In this document: piece after piece, positions 1 to 8,956 of the stretch | How the letters are laid out: each line of letters starts with the position of its first letter | Numbering within the stretch: the stretch's first letter is position 1 | DNA from: Pedobacter sp. Leaf176 | Lineage (GTDB): Bacteria > Bacteroidota > Bacteroidia > Sphingobacteriales > Sphingobacteriaceae | Assembly (NCBI RefSeq): GCF_001424305.1 | Contig: NZ_LMPD01000002.1 | Location: 171,531-235,530 of the forward strand | Direction of reading: 5' to 3' | Length of the DNA: 64,000 nt | Notes under the pieces: generated by a model | Seen by the model: the letters and a program-made list of their open reading frames with translations, nothing else | What the model was told of the DNA's origin: nothing | Databases searched by the model: none | Translations under genes and position numbers: made by a program

Positions 1-152
1 TTAGAAAAATTACAGCCAGCGGCTTATTAATTAAACTAGCTGAAAAAGATAAGTCAGGCTCGCGAAGAGGTGCATTTTATTTCAGGCTGGACAAGCAAAA
101 GCATAAAGCACAGTTCCAATCTTTTCTAAGTTTTATTTCAAAGCCAAAATAG
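1..152 (+). CDS. 3' end of a truncated gene, function unknown
   Basis: An open frame enters from the left edge of the window (first full codon at base 3) and ends at a TAG at 150-152, giving 49 residues that finish in SFLSFISKPK. The segment is basic, and the stretch around GSRRGAFYFRLD would fit the wing of a winged-helix DNA-binding domain, but this is a guess from composition. The stop lies two bases before the stop of the convergent AraC gene, so the two genes meet tail to tail. The upstream part is needed to name it. Confidence 0.6.
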   Translation, partial: RKITASGLLIKLAEKDKSGSRRGAFYFRLDKQKHKAQFQSFLSFISKPK

Positions 153-154
153 CA

Positions 155-931
155 TTAATTTATTCGCCTGAATTCAACTGCAGATATCCCTTTTGTTTTT
201 TTGAAATTACTAGCAAATGAATTTGCCTGTTCAAAACCAAGTATTTCTGCAATTACGGCCATAGAGTAATCTGTGTGAATCAGCAGTTCTTCGGCTTCGC
301 GCATGAGTCTTGCATATAACAGTTCAGGCAGATTTTTTTTAAATGCCTTTTTAAGGAAAGCATTTAATTTTCTTGAACTCATTCCCATGCCGGCAGCATA
401 AAATTCGGTAGACCTTTCCGTCTTAAAATATTGTTCTAAAATAGCCTTAAATCTTAAAACCTGCTGTAATTCATCAACTGTTAAATCCATTAATTCTGCA
501 TTCAAAACAGCTGAAAAGCCAAGAATTAAAGAAAGATATTGAGCAAGGTAAGAAACATCGCGTTTTGCAAGAATTTCTCTTTTTAGTTGTTCTAATAAAG
601 TAAATGCCTTTTGGGCCTGAGCATTCGTCAAATCTTTGAAAGATAGAGACATAAACAGATTCCTGGATTGAGCATCTCTGTGTTGCAACAAAAATTCCGA
701 ATACAAAAGGCTGCTAAAACTAAGCCAGTAGGCAGACGTAATTTCAGCCTCCAAACGAATGATACCTTCTTCGGGAATGAAAAATACGCGACCGGGTGAA
801 AGTACGTAATCGCCAGAATTCATACACAACAAACCTGAAGCTTCCTTGATGATAAGGAGCCTTATTGGAAATTCTGCACTTAACGCCTTATCCTTTTTGA
901 ATTTTCCCTTGATATTTTCAAGATGTAACAT
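155..931 (-). CDS. AraC family transcriptional regulator
   Basis: A 258-residue protein with the layout of AraC/XylS activators. The first 150 residues are a likely cupin-type ligand-sensing region without clear motifs. Residues about 160-258 hold two helix-turn-helix units, the second visible as SMAVIAEILGFEQANSFASN followed by FKKTKGISAVEFRR, the usual end of the family. No metabolic gene sits beside it; its neighbours are a convergent truncated gene and, across about 260 bases, a small lipoprotein gene. The ATG at 931 is the only sensible start. The inducer and targets cannot be told from the sequence. Confidence 0.9.
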   Translation of the reverse strand: MLHLENIKGKFKKDKALSAEFPIRLLIIKEASGLLCMNSGDYVLSPGRVFFIPEEGIIRLEAEITSAYWLSFSSLLYSEFLLQHRDAQSRNLFMSLSFKDLTNAQAQKAFTLLEQLKREILAKRDVSYLAQYLSLILGFSAVLNAELMDLTVDELQQVLRFKAILEQYFKTERSTEFYAAGMGMSSRKLNAFLKKAFKKNLPELLYARLMREAEELLIHTDYSMAVIAEILGFEQANSFASNFKKTKGISAVEFRRIN

Positions 932-1194
932 TATATCAAAGTATCTTATTTATTTAGACATTCTGGATCTTAAAAGAATTACATCTCAATGTACACATTT
1001 TTTTCTAATGTATGAAGCTGCTATTTACATTGACAATAGTCAAATTAATTCGATAATCCTAAACTGCCAGGTGAATAATTCCAATATTTTTTTTTAAAAA
1101 AAACACTTCTTAATCTGTAGTTTTAATATTACAAAAATAGATAAATTATCACAAAATTAAAACTATATCAGTATCATGGCGTTATTAAAGGCTT

Positions 1195-1557
1195 ATGAGA
1201 AGAATCACAGTTATTCTATTTTGCTTATCTTTAATTTCTTGTAAGAAAGAGATTCCCCTTCCAGATGTCATTAAAATGGACGTTTACAACTCAATAATAA
1301 AGCATGCAAACCATAACGAGCCAAATGTACTTAACTGGTACGTAAGGAAGGCAAATAAAGGCGGCTATTTCTATACCTTCACAACAAAAGATGTTAAGGA
1401 CTTCAGTGACTATAGTTTTTATTATTCAGAAAATTTGCCCAAAGACATTAAAGGAAAATTACCTGTAAAAGAAATAGTAGTATGGATTAATCAGTTAAAT
1501 GGTGATTTACTATTTGATATAATCGGCAAAACCGTTTATCCAATTGTAGAACAATAA
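1195..1557 (+). CDS. Small predicted lipoprotein, unknown function
   Basis: A 120-residue protein that starts with a short hydrophobic signal sequence and a lipobox-like LISC followed by KK, so it is probably acylated on Cys16 and exported to the periplasmic face. The mature part is polar, has many Tyr and Asn residues and shows no family motif I recognise. It is followed after 60 bases by the Hsp70-like gene on the same strand, though there is no strong reason to link the two. The start ATG is at the end of an AT-rich leader without an obvious Shine-Dalgarno sequence, as is normal in this phylum. Confidence 0.7.
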   Translation: MRRITVILFCLSLISCKKEIPLPDVIKMDVYNSIIKHANHNEPNVLNWYVRKANKGGYFYTFTTKDVKDFSDYSFYYSENLPKDIKGKLPVKEIVVWINQLNGDLLFDIIGKTVYPIVEQ

Positions 1558-1617
1558 AACTAATTTCATACTTTCGCAGCCCAATTAAACAATACCACTA
1601 ATTTTTGAACGACTGCG

Positions 1618-2889
1618 ATGAGTAAATTTTTATATGGAATTGATTTTGGCACGACCAATTCCGCACTGTCTATCTTTGATGAAGATAAAAAAGAAATCAT
1701 TTCTACCATCTCCATTCCATCGCTTATCTATTTCAGACACGCCTTAACATCTGCTGATGAAGGAAACTGTGTTGTGGGTGAAAAAGCAATAGAAGAATAC
1801 CTGAATGACGGTATGGAGGGACGGTTCATAAAATCGATTAAACAGATTCTTTCCAGAACTACCTTTACCGAAACCCGGATTCAGAACAAAAGGTATAACG
1901 CCTCAGATTTAGTAACGCTAATTTTAAAAGATTTAAAAGAAACTGCCGACAAGATAATTGGGTTTAATTGCACAAAAGCTGTAATTGGCCGACCTGTTTT
2001 CTTTGATAATGATGATAATCAAAAGGATACGCTTGCTCAAACTCGCTTAAAAAAAGCAGCGGAAACTGCGGGTTTTATTAATGTACGATTTCAATTTGAG
2101 CCCATCGGTGCGGCATTTGCCTACGAAAAAACAATTAGCAAAAAGGAAAAGGTTTTGGTTGCCGATTTGGGTGGTGGCACTACAGATTTCACTTACCTCA
2201 TTTTGGACCCCGAAAAAGTTGGGGCAAAAGATCGCAAAAATGATATGATTGCATCCGGCGGAATCTACATAGGCGGAGACAGTCTTGATTCGGCATTCAT
2301 GTGGGAAAAAGGAACACCTTATTTTGGAAAAAATACACAATATGAGGCCACCCGCGGACAAATATTAAATGTTCCTAAATCACTGTTTGCAAATATTTGC
2401 TCTTGGGATAAAATGAATTTTTTTAACGGCCAGAAAATCCAAAAAGATATCGAAGACTATTATTATTTCTCCGGTTACGATAAAAAATTTAAAAACCTTA
2501 TCACGCTAATTGAGCATAATTTAGGTTATTCCCTCTTTCAATCTATTGAAAGAACTAAAATAGAATTATCTGACAGCCAATCGTCTGGTTTTAAATATTC
2601 TAATTTGGGCATCGAAATTAATGAGATGATTACGATAAATGAATATGATGCCGTAATCAATAAAGATATTCAAAGAATTAGTGAATATATGGACAAATTT
2701 TTGCACACCCACAATATAAATCCCCGGGAGATAGACTGTTTGTTTATGACGGGCGGAACATCTATGGTAAAGGCCATCCAAACATTATTCAGAAATAAAT
2801 TTCCTCACATCCCAATAAACTCAGGAGATAATTTTAAAAGCGTAGCTATAGGCCTGGCTTATAGTGGCTATTTATTCGAAGATGATTAA
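1618..2889 (+). CDS. Hsp70/actin-fold ATPase, YegD-like orphan chaperone
   Basis: A 423-residue protein with the actin-like ATPase signature of Hsp70: phosphate-1 loop GIDFGTTNSALSI near residue 8, the phosphate-2 motif VADLGGGTTDFT near residue 182, and the adenosine motif FMTGGTSMVKAI near residue 378. It ends soon after the nucleotide-binding domain, so it lacks the substrate-binding domain and lid of DnaK. This matches the short YegD-type branch. No DnaJ or GrpE gene is adjacent. ATP hydrolysis is likely; the client or role is unknown. Confidence 0.88.
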   Translation: MSKFLYGIDFGTTNSALSIFDEDKKEIISTISIPSLIYFRHALTSADEGNCVVGEKAIEEYLNDGMEGRFIKSIKQILSRTTFTETRIQNKRYNASDLVTLILKDLKETADKIIGFNCTKAVIGRPVFFDNDDNQKDTLAQTRLKKAAETAGFINVRFQFEPIGAAFAYEKTISKKEKVLVADLGGGTTDFTYLILDPEKVGAKDRKNDMIASGGIYIGGDSLDSAFMWEKGTPYFGKNTQYEATRGQILNVPKSLFANICSWDKMNFFNGQKIQKDIEDYYYFSGYDKKFKNLITLIEHNLGYSLFQSIERTKIELSDSQSSGFKYSNLGIEINEMITINEYDAVINKDIQRISEYMDKFLHTHNINPREIDCLFMTGGTSMVKAIQTLFRNKFPHIPINSGDNFKSVAIGLAYSGYLFEDD

Positions 2890-2974
2890 CTACCCCTGGA
2901 ATGTTAAAAAGCCTATGCAAAAGAATTTGCTAAAGCAAAGGCAATCAATTACATCAGCCTAGATGATCTAACAA

Positions 2975-3070
2975 TCAGCCTTTTTTTCCACCGCCAAAAA
3001 TTACACAGAAAACGCTAAAACCACCTGCGATGAAAACAACGCCAAGTATAAAATTAAGTGTATCGCCCAT
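2975..3070 (-). CDS. 31-residue predicted membrane peptide
   Basis: Reading the minus strand from an ATG at 3070 gives a 31-residue peptide that starts MGDTLNFILG and ends FGGGKKG before a TGA at 2975. It has one hydrophobic segment of about 19 residues and a short Gly/Lys tail, typical of single-span small membrane proteins. A run of seven T on the plus strand lies within the end of the frame. It is encoded just downstream of the histidine kinase gene on the opposite side from its operon partners, but in the same direction. Too short for ordinary gene finders; codon use looks coding-like, but expression is not shown. Confidence 0.45.
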   Translation of the reverse strand: MGDTLNFILGVVFIAGGFSVFCVIFGGGKKG

Positions 3071-3185
3071 TCTGTAAGGTATATTTTATAAATGACATTA
3101 AAAAGACTAAAAGATTTTTTTCGTATTCTTAATTGGAATAAAATCACCTTATCTATGACAACCCTTTTTTGTATCTGAATAGAAA

Positions 3186-4448
3186 CTAAAATAGAATGGT
3201 AAATACTGTTTGATTCGTGCTATAACTTTTTAGTGAAAATTCAAACCCGTGATTGAGCAAAATTTCCCTTACTAGCGTTAAACCAATACCTTGCCCATCT
3301 TTTTTTGTACTGAAAAAAGGGCTGAATAATTGTTCTGCATTTTCCTCGGATATGCCCCTTCCGGAATCGGTGATTAACAGTTCCCGACGATTTGGATTCA
3401 ATTTTATGGTTATCAGTCCATGCTGTTCGATTGCTTCAATAGAATTCTTTATGATATTAATTAGCGCCTGTTCCATCTGCTCGGCATCCGCTGAAATGAA
3501 ATAAGTACTGGTAGGTAACTCCAAATTAAATTGAATACTTCTTTCGATTGCAGGAAAATGCATTAAATCGGAAACTGATTTAATGAGTTCATTTAAATCG
3601 ATATTTTTCCGGTTTGCCTTAGGAAGCTTAACTAAATCAGCAAAATTGCGCATAAAAACATTCAGGTTCTGATTCCGGTCAATAGCGATTTTCATAGCAT
3701 TTTTGAGCATCGTTTCTGAATCATTCTGCCATAATTTTTTGTGCGCTAAAGCGGTATTGATAATTGAATTAACGGGGCCAACGGTGTTATTTACCTCATG
3801 AGCCATCATTCTGATAACCTTACTATACACACCTTTCTCAGCGGCGAAAATCTCAGCAGTAACCTCTTCCATCATTATAAAAATACGCTCAAAACCTCTG
3901 TCAATAAACCTTGATTTTTGAATTTTATAAGTATGTAATCCATCAGTACGAAGCATTTTAGATGTTCCGGTTGGCATTGGATGAATTTGCTGGTTGAGTA
4001 CATCAGGATTAGAAATTAAAATCTCTGTGGCTTTCGGGTTTATTTGTTTAACCTGTTTATCAAAGTCCAATATTATAATTCCGGTTGGCGATGTTTGAAT
4101 CAATTTCTCAAGAAAAAAATGTTGTTCTTCCTGCTTGGTTCTTTCTGTCCGTAACTCATCAATCATACGGTTGTAAACATCAACCAGTTCATCAACATCT
4201 TTTTTTCCTGTCGATAAGAATTTAACATTGAAATCCCTATCCTTAATAGCTGAAATACCTTGTTTTAAATAAGTAAGCGGACTAATTAACTGCTGATAAA
4301 GACTTATTGATATGACTACAGATACTAAGATAAAAACTTCCGCAAGCAAGAATATGAGTTTATGTGTTTCAAAAACAAAATAGCTCATCACCAGACAAAT
4401 GACATGAAGAATAACAATAAACAGGATATATTTAATCTTCAGTTTCAT
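3186..4448 (-). CDS. Membrane sensor histidine kinase, NtrY/AtoS-like
   Basis: A 420-residue kinase. Two transmembrane segments (about 7-27 and 31-52) are followed by a HAMP-like linker, a PAS domain (about 115-180, TSPTGIIILD), the H-box MMAHEVNN near residue 217 carrying the phosphorylated His, and a HATPase domain with the N-box INIIKNSIEAI, G1 DSGRGI and G2 GQGIGLTLVREIL. There is almost no periplasmic loop, so it probably senses a membrane or cytoplasmic signal. Its start overlaps the end of the sigma-54 response regulator gene by 17 bases, so the pair is translationally coupled and is the last cistron of the efflux operon. Confidence 0.93.
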   Translation of the reverse strand: MKLKIKYILFIVILHVICLVMSYFVFETHKLIFLLAEVFILVSVVISISLYQQLISPLTYLKQGISAIKDRDFNVKFLSTGKKDVDELVDVYNRMIDELRTERTKQEEQHFFLEKLIQTSPTGIIILDFDKQVKQINPKATEILISNPDVLNQQIHPMPTGTSKMLRTDGLHTYKIQKSRFIDRGFERIFIMMEEVTAEIFAAEKGVYSKVIRMMAHEVNNTVGPVNSIINTALAHKKLWQNDSETMLKNAMKIAIDRNQNLNVFMRNFADLVKLPKANRKNIDLNELIKSVSDLMHFPAIERSIQFNLELPTSTYFISADAEQMEQALINIIKNSIEAIEQHGLITIKLNPNRRELLITDSGRGISEENAEQLFSPFFSTKKDGQGIGLTLVREILLNHGFEFSLKSYSTNQTVFTILF

Positions 4449-5811
4449 TAAACGGAATTTGATGTTTTTCTAAGCGGCGGTACAACGCGTTACGCGTGAT
4501 ACCTAAAGATGCAGCAGCTTTTGTTATTCTATTTTTATGAAAGTTCATGGCTTGTTTTACCATTTCAGCCTCCATTTGCTCTAAAGTCATGGTGCCAACG
4601 CCCGGCAATTTTACTTTATCATTTTTCAAAGGGGACAAATTCAATTGAGATTGAAAATCATCGATTCCCAACTCACTTTTAGTACTGATTAAAACGGTAC
4701 GCTCAACCAGGTTTTTCAACTGGCGAATGTTGCCGGGCAAAGGCAATTGTTGCAGCCAGCGCAGGGAATGGGCAGCAACCGATAAATCTGGCCTGCCATA
4801 AATCTCTTTCAAGTTATCAATAAAGAAATTAACTAACAGTGGAATATCTGACGGACGTTCTCTCAACGCAGGCAAATGAATATTGATTAAATTGATGCGA
4901 TACAACAAATCTTCTCTAAACAAGCCTGAGGCCACCATTTCATTCAGATTCCTATTTGTAGCACAAACCACTCTGGTATCAACCGTTTTAGTTCGGCTGC
5001 TGCCTAAAACTTCATAAGTTCTATCCTGCAAAACACGCAACAATTTTACCTGGCTTGAGGCTTCTAAATCGCCAATCTCATCAAGAAAAATCGTTCCCTT
5101 ATTGGCCATTTCAAAACGACCCATCCTATCAAAACGCGCGTCGGTGAAGGCCCCACGAACGTGACCAAACATTTCACTCTCGAACAGAGAAGAAGAAATA
5201 CCGCCTAGGTTTACCTTTACGAAAGGTTTGTTTAACCGATTGCTGTTTTCATGTATCGCCTCGGCAATTAATTCTTTACCGGTGCCGCTTTCGCCGGTAA
5301 TTAAGATAGATGCATTTGTTGAGGCCACCCGGCCGATGGTTTCCAGAATACTTAAGAGGCTCGTATCTTCACCTATTATTTGTTTAAAACTATATTTTTT
5401 ATCGAGTTCTTTTCTGTTTCGGAGAACTGTTTTTTTCTCTTTAAGTTGAAGCAGCGTTTCTACGGATTGAAGCACATAATCATTATCCCAAGGTTTGTTT
5501 ATAAAATCATTTGCGCCTAACTTCATTCCCCTTACGGCAAGCTCAATACTTGCCCAACCTGTTATTAAAATTACGGGAACAACGCTGTCAAATGTTCTGA
5601 TTTTCTGAAGTAAACTCAAGCCTTCCGTTCCTGATGTATCAATAGAAAAATTTAAGTCTAAAATTACAAGTTCAGGCTTTCGGGTTGCAATCACCTCGAA
5701 AGCCTGCATTGCATTATCAGATGTGACAACCTCTTTACCAGTTCTCTGTAAAAGAAGTGAAAGTGATGTTCTTACCGCTAAATCATCATCAACAATTAAT
5801 ATCATATTCAA
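4432..5811 (-). CDS. Sigma-54-dependent response regulator, NtrC family
   Basis: A 459-residue transcription activator: receiver domain (1-120, phosphoacceptor Asp52 in VILDLN), AAA+ sigma-54 interaction domain with Walker A GESGTGKE at about 173-180 and LDEIGDL as Walker B, and a C-terminal Fis-type helix-turn-helix (ITKAAASLGITRNALYRRLE). The sigma-54 contact loop reads GAFTDA rather than GAFTGA at 220-225. The gene follows the two permease genes with a 12-base gap and overlaps the kinase gene. Since a sigma-54-like promoter stands before the first gene of this operon, it probably activates its own operon. DNA targets elsewhere are unknown. Confidence 0.94.
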   Translation of the reverse strand: MNMILIVDDDLAVRTSLSLLLQRTGKEVVTSDNAMQAFEVIATRKPELVILDLNFSIDTSGTEGLSLLQKIRTFDSVVPVILITGWASIELAVRGMKLGANDFINKPWDNDYVLQSVETLLQLKEKKTVLRNRKELDKKYSFKQIIGEDTSLLSILETIGRVASTNASILITGESGTGKELIAEAIHENSNRLNKPFVKVNLGGISSSLFESEMFGHVRGAFTDARFDRMGRFEMANKGTIFLDEIGDLEASSQVKLLRVLQDRTYEVLGSSRTKTVDTRVVCATNRNLNEMVASGLFREDLLYRINLINIHLPALRERPSDIPLLVNFFIDNLKEIYGRPDLSVAAHSLRWLQQLPLPGNIRQLKNLVERTVLISTKSELGIDDFQSQLNLSPLKNDKVKLPGVGTMTLEQMEAEMVKQAMNFHKNRITKAAASLGITRNALYRRLEKHQIPFNETED

Positions 5812-5823
5812 AGTTAAGATAAG

Positions 5824-7005
5824 TTATTCTTCATGCAATGCAACGGCAGGATGAATACCCGCAGCTTGTTTTCCAGGATACAAGGAACAAATAAAAACTA
5901 AAACATAAATAAAAAGGACAGATAATAATATTGCGATGATATATACACTTGCCGGAATATCAAAAACATTTAATAGCGGGAACTGAATAGCAAAAAAACA
6001 ACCTACAGCTAATGACATGGTGGCGAGTATAATGGCCTCCATAACAAGTTGATAAGACACAGAATTTCCGCTTGCCCCAATTGCCCTTCGCAAACCTATC
6101 TCGCCCCTGCGTTTATTTATATTATACCAAAGAACCCCAAACAAACCTAATGCTACATTAATTATTAGGAAACTTGCGACGATGATAAATAGTAGTACAG
6201 GGATGATCGTTTCTCTATTTCTTGCATCACGCATTTCATCTACATGTTGAATTTCTACTGCACTGCGCATCATGGTTGCCATAAACTTATAAAGCTTACT
6301 TTCAAAAGTAGCATCAGCGGTTTCTCTAACTTTTATTAATAATGTACTCGTATACTTTAAATAAGCAGTATCAAGCTGACTAAACATAACATTATTCCCG
6401 GGCACAAAATCGCCGTTTGCCTTATAATCATTGACTACACCAATTATTTTCAATTTATTTTTATTGTCGAAATCGCCGATTAGTTTCCCCGCCCCTTTTA
6501 TTGTTCCAAACAACTCTTTACTAAATGTCTCATTAATTATAATCCCTTTATCTTTGCTAACTAAGTCTTCCTTAGAAAACCATCTTCCGTCAACCAAGCC
6601 AACATTCCATACTTTTTGATAGTCCCTGCCAACATGGAAGTCACTGATATTATTGAATTTCTTTCCGCCCTGGCTTAATCCGGCACTCATAAAACTATCC
6701 GAATATGGATAATTCGGACTTGAAAAACTAACCTCTTCGATTTCAGGCATGGCCTTTAATGCTTTGTTCAGATTTTCATAAAAGATACTCAAAGTGTCAG
6801 GATTTTTAGACAATTGGCCACCGCCATAGCCAATTGCCCAAACCCTGTTATAATCAAAACCAAGTGGCTTTGTATAATTCTTATAATAATAGGTTAAGTA
6901 GGAAAAAACGGCAAAAACAACCAGAAAGGAAATTAGAATTTCGGTTAGGAAAAGGAAATTTTGTTTCCTTTTATTCCATATTAATTTAAACAGATGCTTA
7001 TACAT
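5824..7005 (-). CDS. ABC transporter permease, MacB/FtsX-like
   Basis: A 393-residue inner-membrane protein with the MacB layout: one N-terminal transmembrane helix (about 18-40), a large periplasmic MacB_PCD domain, then three C-terminal helices (about 270-300, 320-345, 355-380) that form the FtsX domain. The cytoplasmic GEIGLRRAIGAS motif is the usual coupling segment. It ends in PAVALHEE, a common end for the family. It stands 20 bases after a second permease gene, and the two probably form a heterodimer served by the single ATPase gene at 8265-8930. Confidence 0.92.
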   Translation of the reverse strand: MYKHLFKLIWNKRKQNFLFLTEILISFLVVFAVFSYLTYYYKNYTKPLGFDYNRVWAIGYGGGQLSKNPDTLSIFYENLNKALKAMPEIEEVSFSSPNYPYSDSFMSAGLSQGGKKFNNISDFHVGRDYQKVWNVGLVDGRWFSKEDLVSKDKGIIINETFSKELFGTIKGAGKLIGDFDNKNKLKIIGVVNDYKANGDFVPGNNVMFSQLDTAYLKYTSTLLIKVRETADATFESKLYKFMATMMRSAVEIQHVDEMRDARNRETIIPVLLFIIVASFLIINVALGLFGVLWYNINKRRGEIGLRRAIGASGNSVSYQLVMEAIILATMSLAVGCFFAIQFPLLNVFDIPASVYIIAILLSVLFIYVLVFICSLYPGKQAAGIHPAVALHEE

Positions 7006-7025
7006 AATGGTATTTTTATAGGGGC

Positions 7026-8255
7026 TTAAGCCTTTAACGCTTTAACAATATTTAATTTAGACATTCTCCAGGCCGGATAAACGCCAGAAATTAAGCCAAA
7101 TAACACACAGTTGAGCAGGCTTAAAAATAATACCGTTAAATTCATGGAGAGATTGAAATTTGGAACATAATCTGATTCGTTAATCAGGTAAATCACCAAT
7201 ATGGAGAGAAAAATACCGATGATTCCGCCAATAAACGTGAGGATTAAATTCTCTACGATAAACTGGTAAACCAAGGTTTTGGACGATGCACCGAATGCTT
7301 TCCGCACACCAATTTCTGAAGACCGTTCCATAATTCTGGTAATATTGATGTTAACCAGATTAATGGTCGGCAGCAACAGGAAAAGTAAAACGAAAATGCT
7401 ACCCAACGTAATCACTTTTGCCACGCCGTTACTGGTCGAGTTTCCCGCCATTCTCCGGGTAACGCTCGTTTTAAATTCATCTGCATTGCAATATATACTA
7501 TCAAAGTCTGGTGGAATCGGAACTTTTTTCATCATTTGAGCAAATTCGTTCTTCATTTTTGAAACATCACTTTCTGTACGCGCTAAAAGCACAGCATTAT
7601 ATTGGCCCATTAAGCCTGTTTCCTGACTATCTTTAGAAAGTGAATAAGGCAAGTACATACCGCCGGTAAAATTGCGAGCGGAACCCGAAACGTCATCCAC
7701 AACACCAATCACACGGTAATTAATATTATCTGCAGAAATGTATTGGCCAACGACCGATTTTTCATCTCCAAAATATGCTTCTTTGGTTTTTTTTGTAATA
7801 ACAGTAACCCTGTCAGCACTTTTAATTTCTTTATCTCCATAGGCTTTACCCTCCAGAAATTTATATGCCAAAACATTCCAATAATCTGCATTGGTATATT
7901 TGTAATCTATTACCAGTTTCTTATTGTTTACATAGGCATTTGAAGATTTCTGACCAGATGAAATGGCCATTTTATAAACCGTTTTTAATTTAGAAACATA
8001 ATGTTCAAAAAAATAAAACGACAGGTTACTCATGTTCACCCAACCCTCCTTGCTATTTTTTATTTCTATACGCTCTACATAAAGTGATCGATTTTGATTG
8101 TAATCGGGATAGCCCGGGTTAAACATTTTATCTACCAGTGCAGTGGCTACCATTAAAATGGTTAACGTAAGGCTGATACCAAATAAGCTGATGAAGGTGA
8201 AGAATTTCCTTCGTTTCAATACAGCTATAGCGATTTTAAAGTAATTCTTTAGCAT
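7026..8255 (-). CDS. ABC transporter permease, MacB/FtsX-like
   Basis: A 409-residue permease of the same family as the next gene in the operon. It has an N-terminal membrane helix (about 15-40), a periplasmic MacB_PCD domain, and three C-terminal helices. The coupling motif is RSSEIGVRKAFGAS and the end is KLNIVKALKA. It begins nine bases after the ATPase gene stops. Together with the ATPase, the HlyD adaptor and TolC it would make a mechanotransmission-type tripartite pump that moves a substrate from periplasm to outside. The substrate cannot be inferred; peptides, lipids or antibiotics are all possible. Confidence 0.92.
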   Translation of the reverse strand: MLKNYFKIAIAVLKRRKFFTFISLFGISLTLTILMVATALVDKMFNPGYPDYNQNRSLYVERIEIKNSKEGWVNMSNLSFYFFEHYVSKLKTVYKMAISSGQKSSNAYVNNKKLVIDYKYTNADYWNVLAYKFLEGKAYGDKEIKSADRVTVITKKTKEAYFGDEKSVVGQYISADNINYRVIGVVDDVSGSARNFTGGMYLPYSLSKDSQETGLMGQYNAVLLARTESDVSKMKNEFAQMMKKVPIPPDFDSIYCNADEFKTSVTRRMAGNSTSNGVAKVITLGSIFVLLFLLLPTINLVNINITRIMERSSEIGVRKAFGASSKTLVYQFIVENLILTFIGGIIGIFLSILVIYLINESDYVPNFNLSMNLTVLFLSLLNCVLFGLISGVYPAWRMSKLNIVKALKA

Positions 8256-8264
8256 AATTTTAGT

Positions 8265-8930
8265 TTATTGAACTTGAGAACCATCAAATAAACGCACCAG
8301 CCGATGGGTTTTCTGCGCCATGCTTTCATCATGAGTAACCATTACAATCGTAGTGCCTTCGTTTTTGTTCAGGTTCATAAGGATTTCCATTATTTCGTTT
8401 CCCATAGCACTATCCAGGTTTCCCGTGGGTTCATCGGCCAAAATAATTTGCGGCTTACCCACTATAGCCCTGGCAATGGCTACGCGCTGCCTTTGCCCTC
8501 CGGAAAGCTGTGTTGGAAAGTGTTTCAAACGGTTACTTAGACCAACTTTTTCCAATGCTTCAGTTGCCAGTGCTTTTCTTTCCTTTGGTGATGAAGTACG
8601 ATATAAAAGCGGCAATTCTACATTATCAAGCACCTGTAAATCATTAATCAGGTGGTAACTCTGAAAAATGAAACCCAATTTTTGGTTTCTGAAATTGGCC
8701 AGTTTTTTATCAGAAAAACTACTGATGTCCTGGTTATCGATTTTTATATTGCCTTTAGATGGCTCATCGAGCAGGCCCATAATGTTAAGCAACGTACTTT
8801 TACCACAACCTGATGGCCCCATTATGGATAGAAATTCTCCCCTTGCAATATCTAAACTGATGCTGTTTATCGCCAGCGTTTCTACCGTTTCGGTCCGGTA
8901 AACTTTCTCAATGTTTTGTAAGCGTATCAT
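8265..8930 (-). CDS. ABC transporter ATP-binding protein, MacB/LolD-type
   Basis: A 221-residue ATPase with every motif of the LolD/MacB group: Walker [10 protein letters not shown] near residue 40, Q-loop in [10 protein letters not shown], signature [14 protein letters not shown], Walker [13 protein letters not shown], and the switch His in VMVTHD. It is a stand-alone ATPase, unlike MacB of Proteobacteria where ATPase and permease are fused. It lies between the TolC gene (26-base gap) and the first permease gene (nine-base gap), so it belongs to the pump operon and would drive both permeases. Confidence 0.95.
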   Translation of the reverse strand: MIRLQNIEKVYRTETVETLAINSISLDIARGEFLSIMGPSGCGKSTLLNIMGLLDEPSKGNIKIDNQDISSFSDKKLANFRNQKLGFIFQSYHLINDLQVLDNVELPLLYRTSSPKERKALATEALEKVGLSNRLKHFPTQLSGGQRQRVAIARAIVGKPQIILADEPTGNLDSAMGNEIMEILMNLNKNEGTTIVMVTHDESMAQKTHRLVRLFDGSQVQ

Positions 8931-8956
8931 AATGTATATTTAGTAATTAAGATTTA

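Noticed and set aside
846..1097. 83-codon plus-strand frame overlapping the AraC start
   Set aside because: It is opposite to a solid AraC gene and AT-rich non-coding DNA, with low-complexity sequence. A shadow frame.
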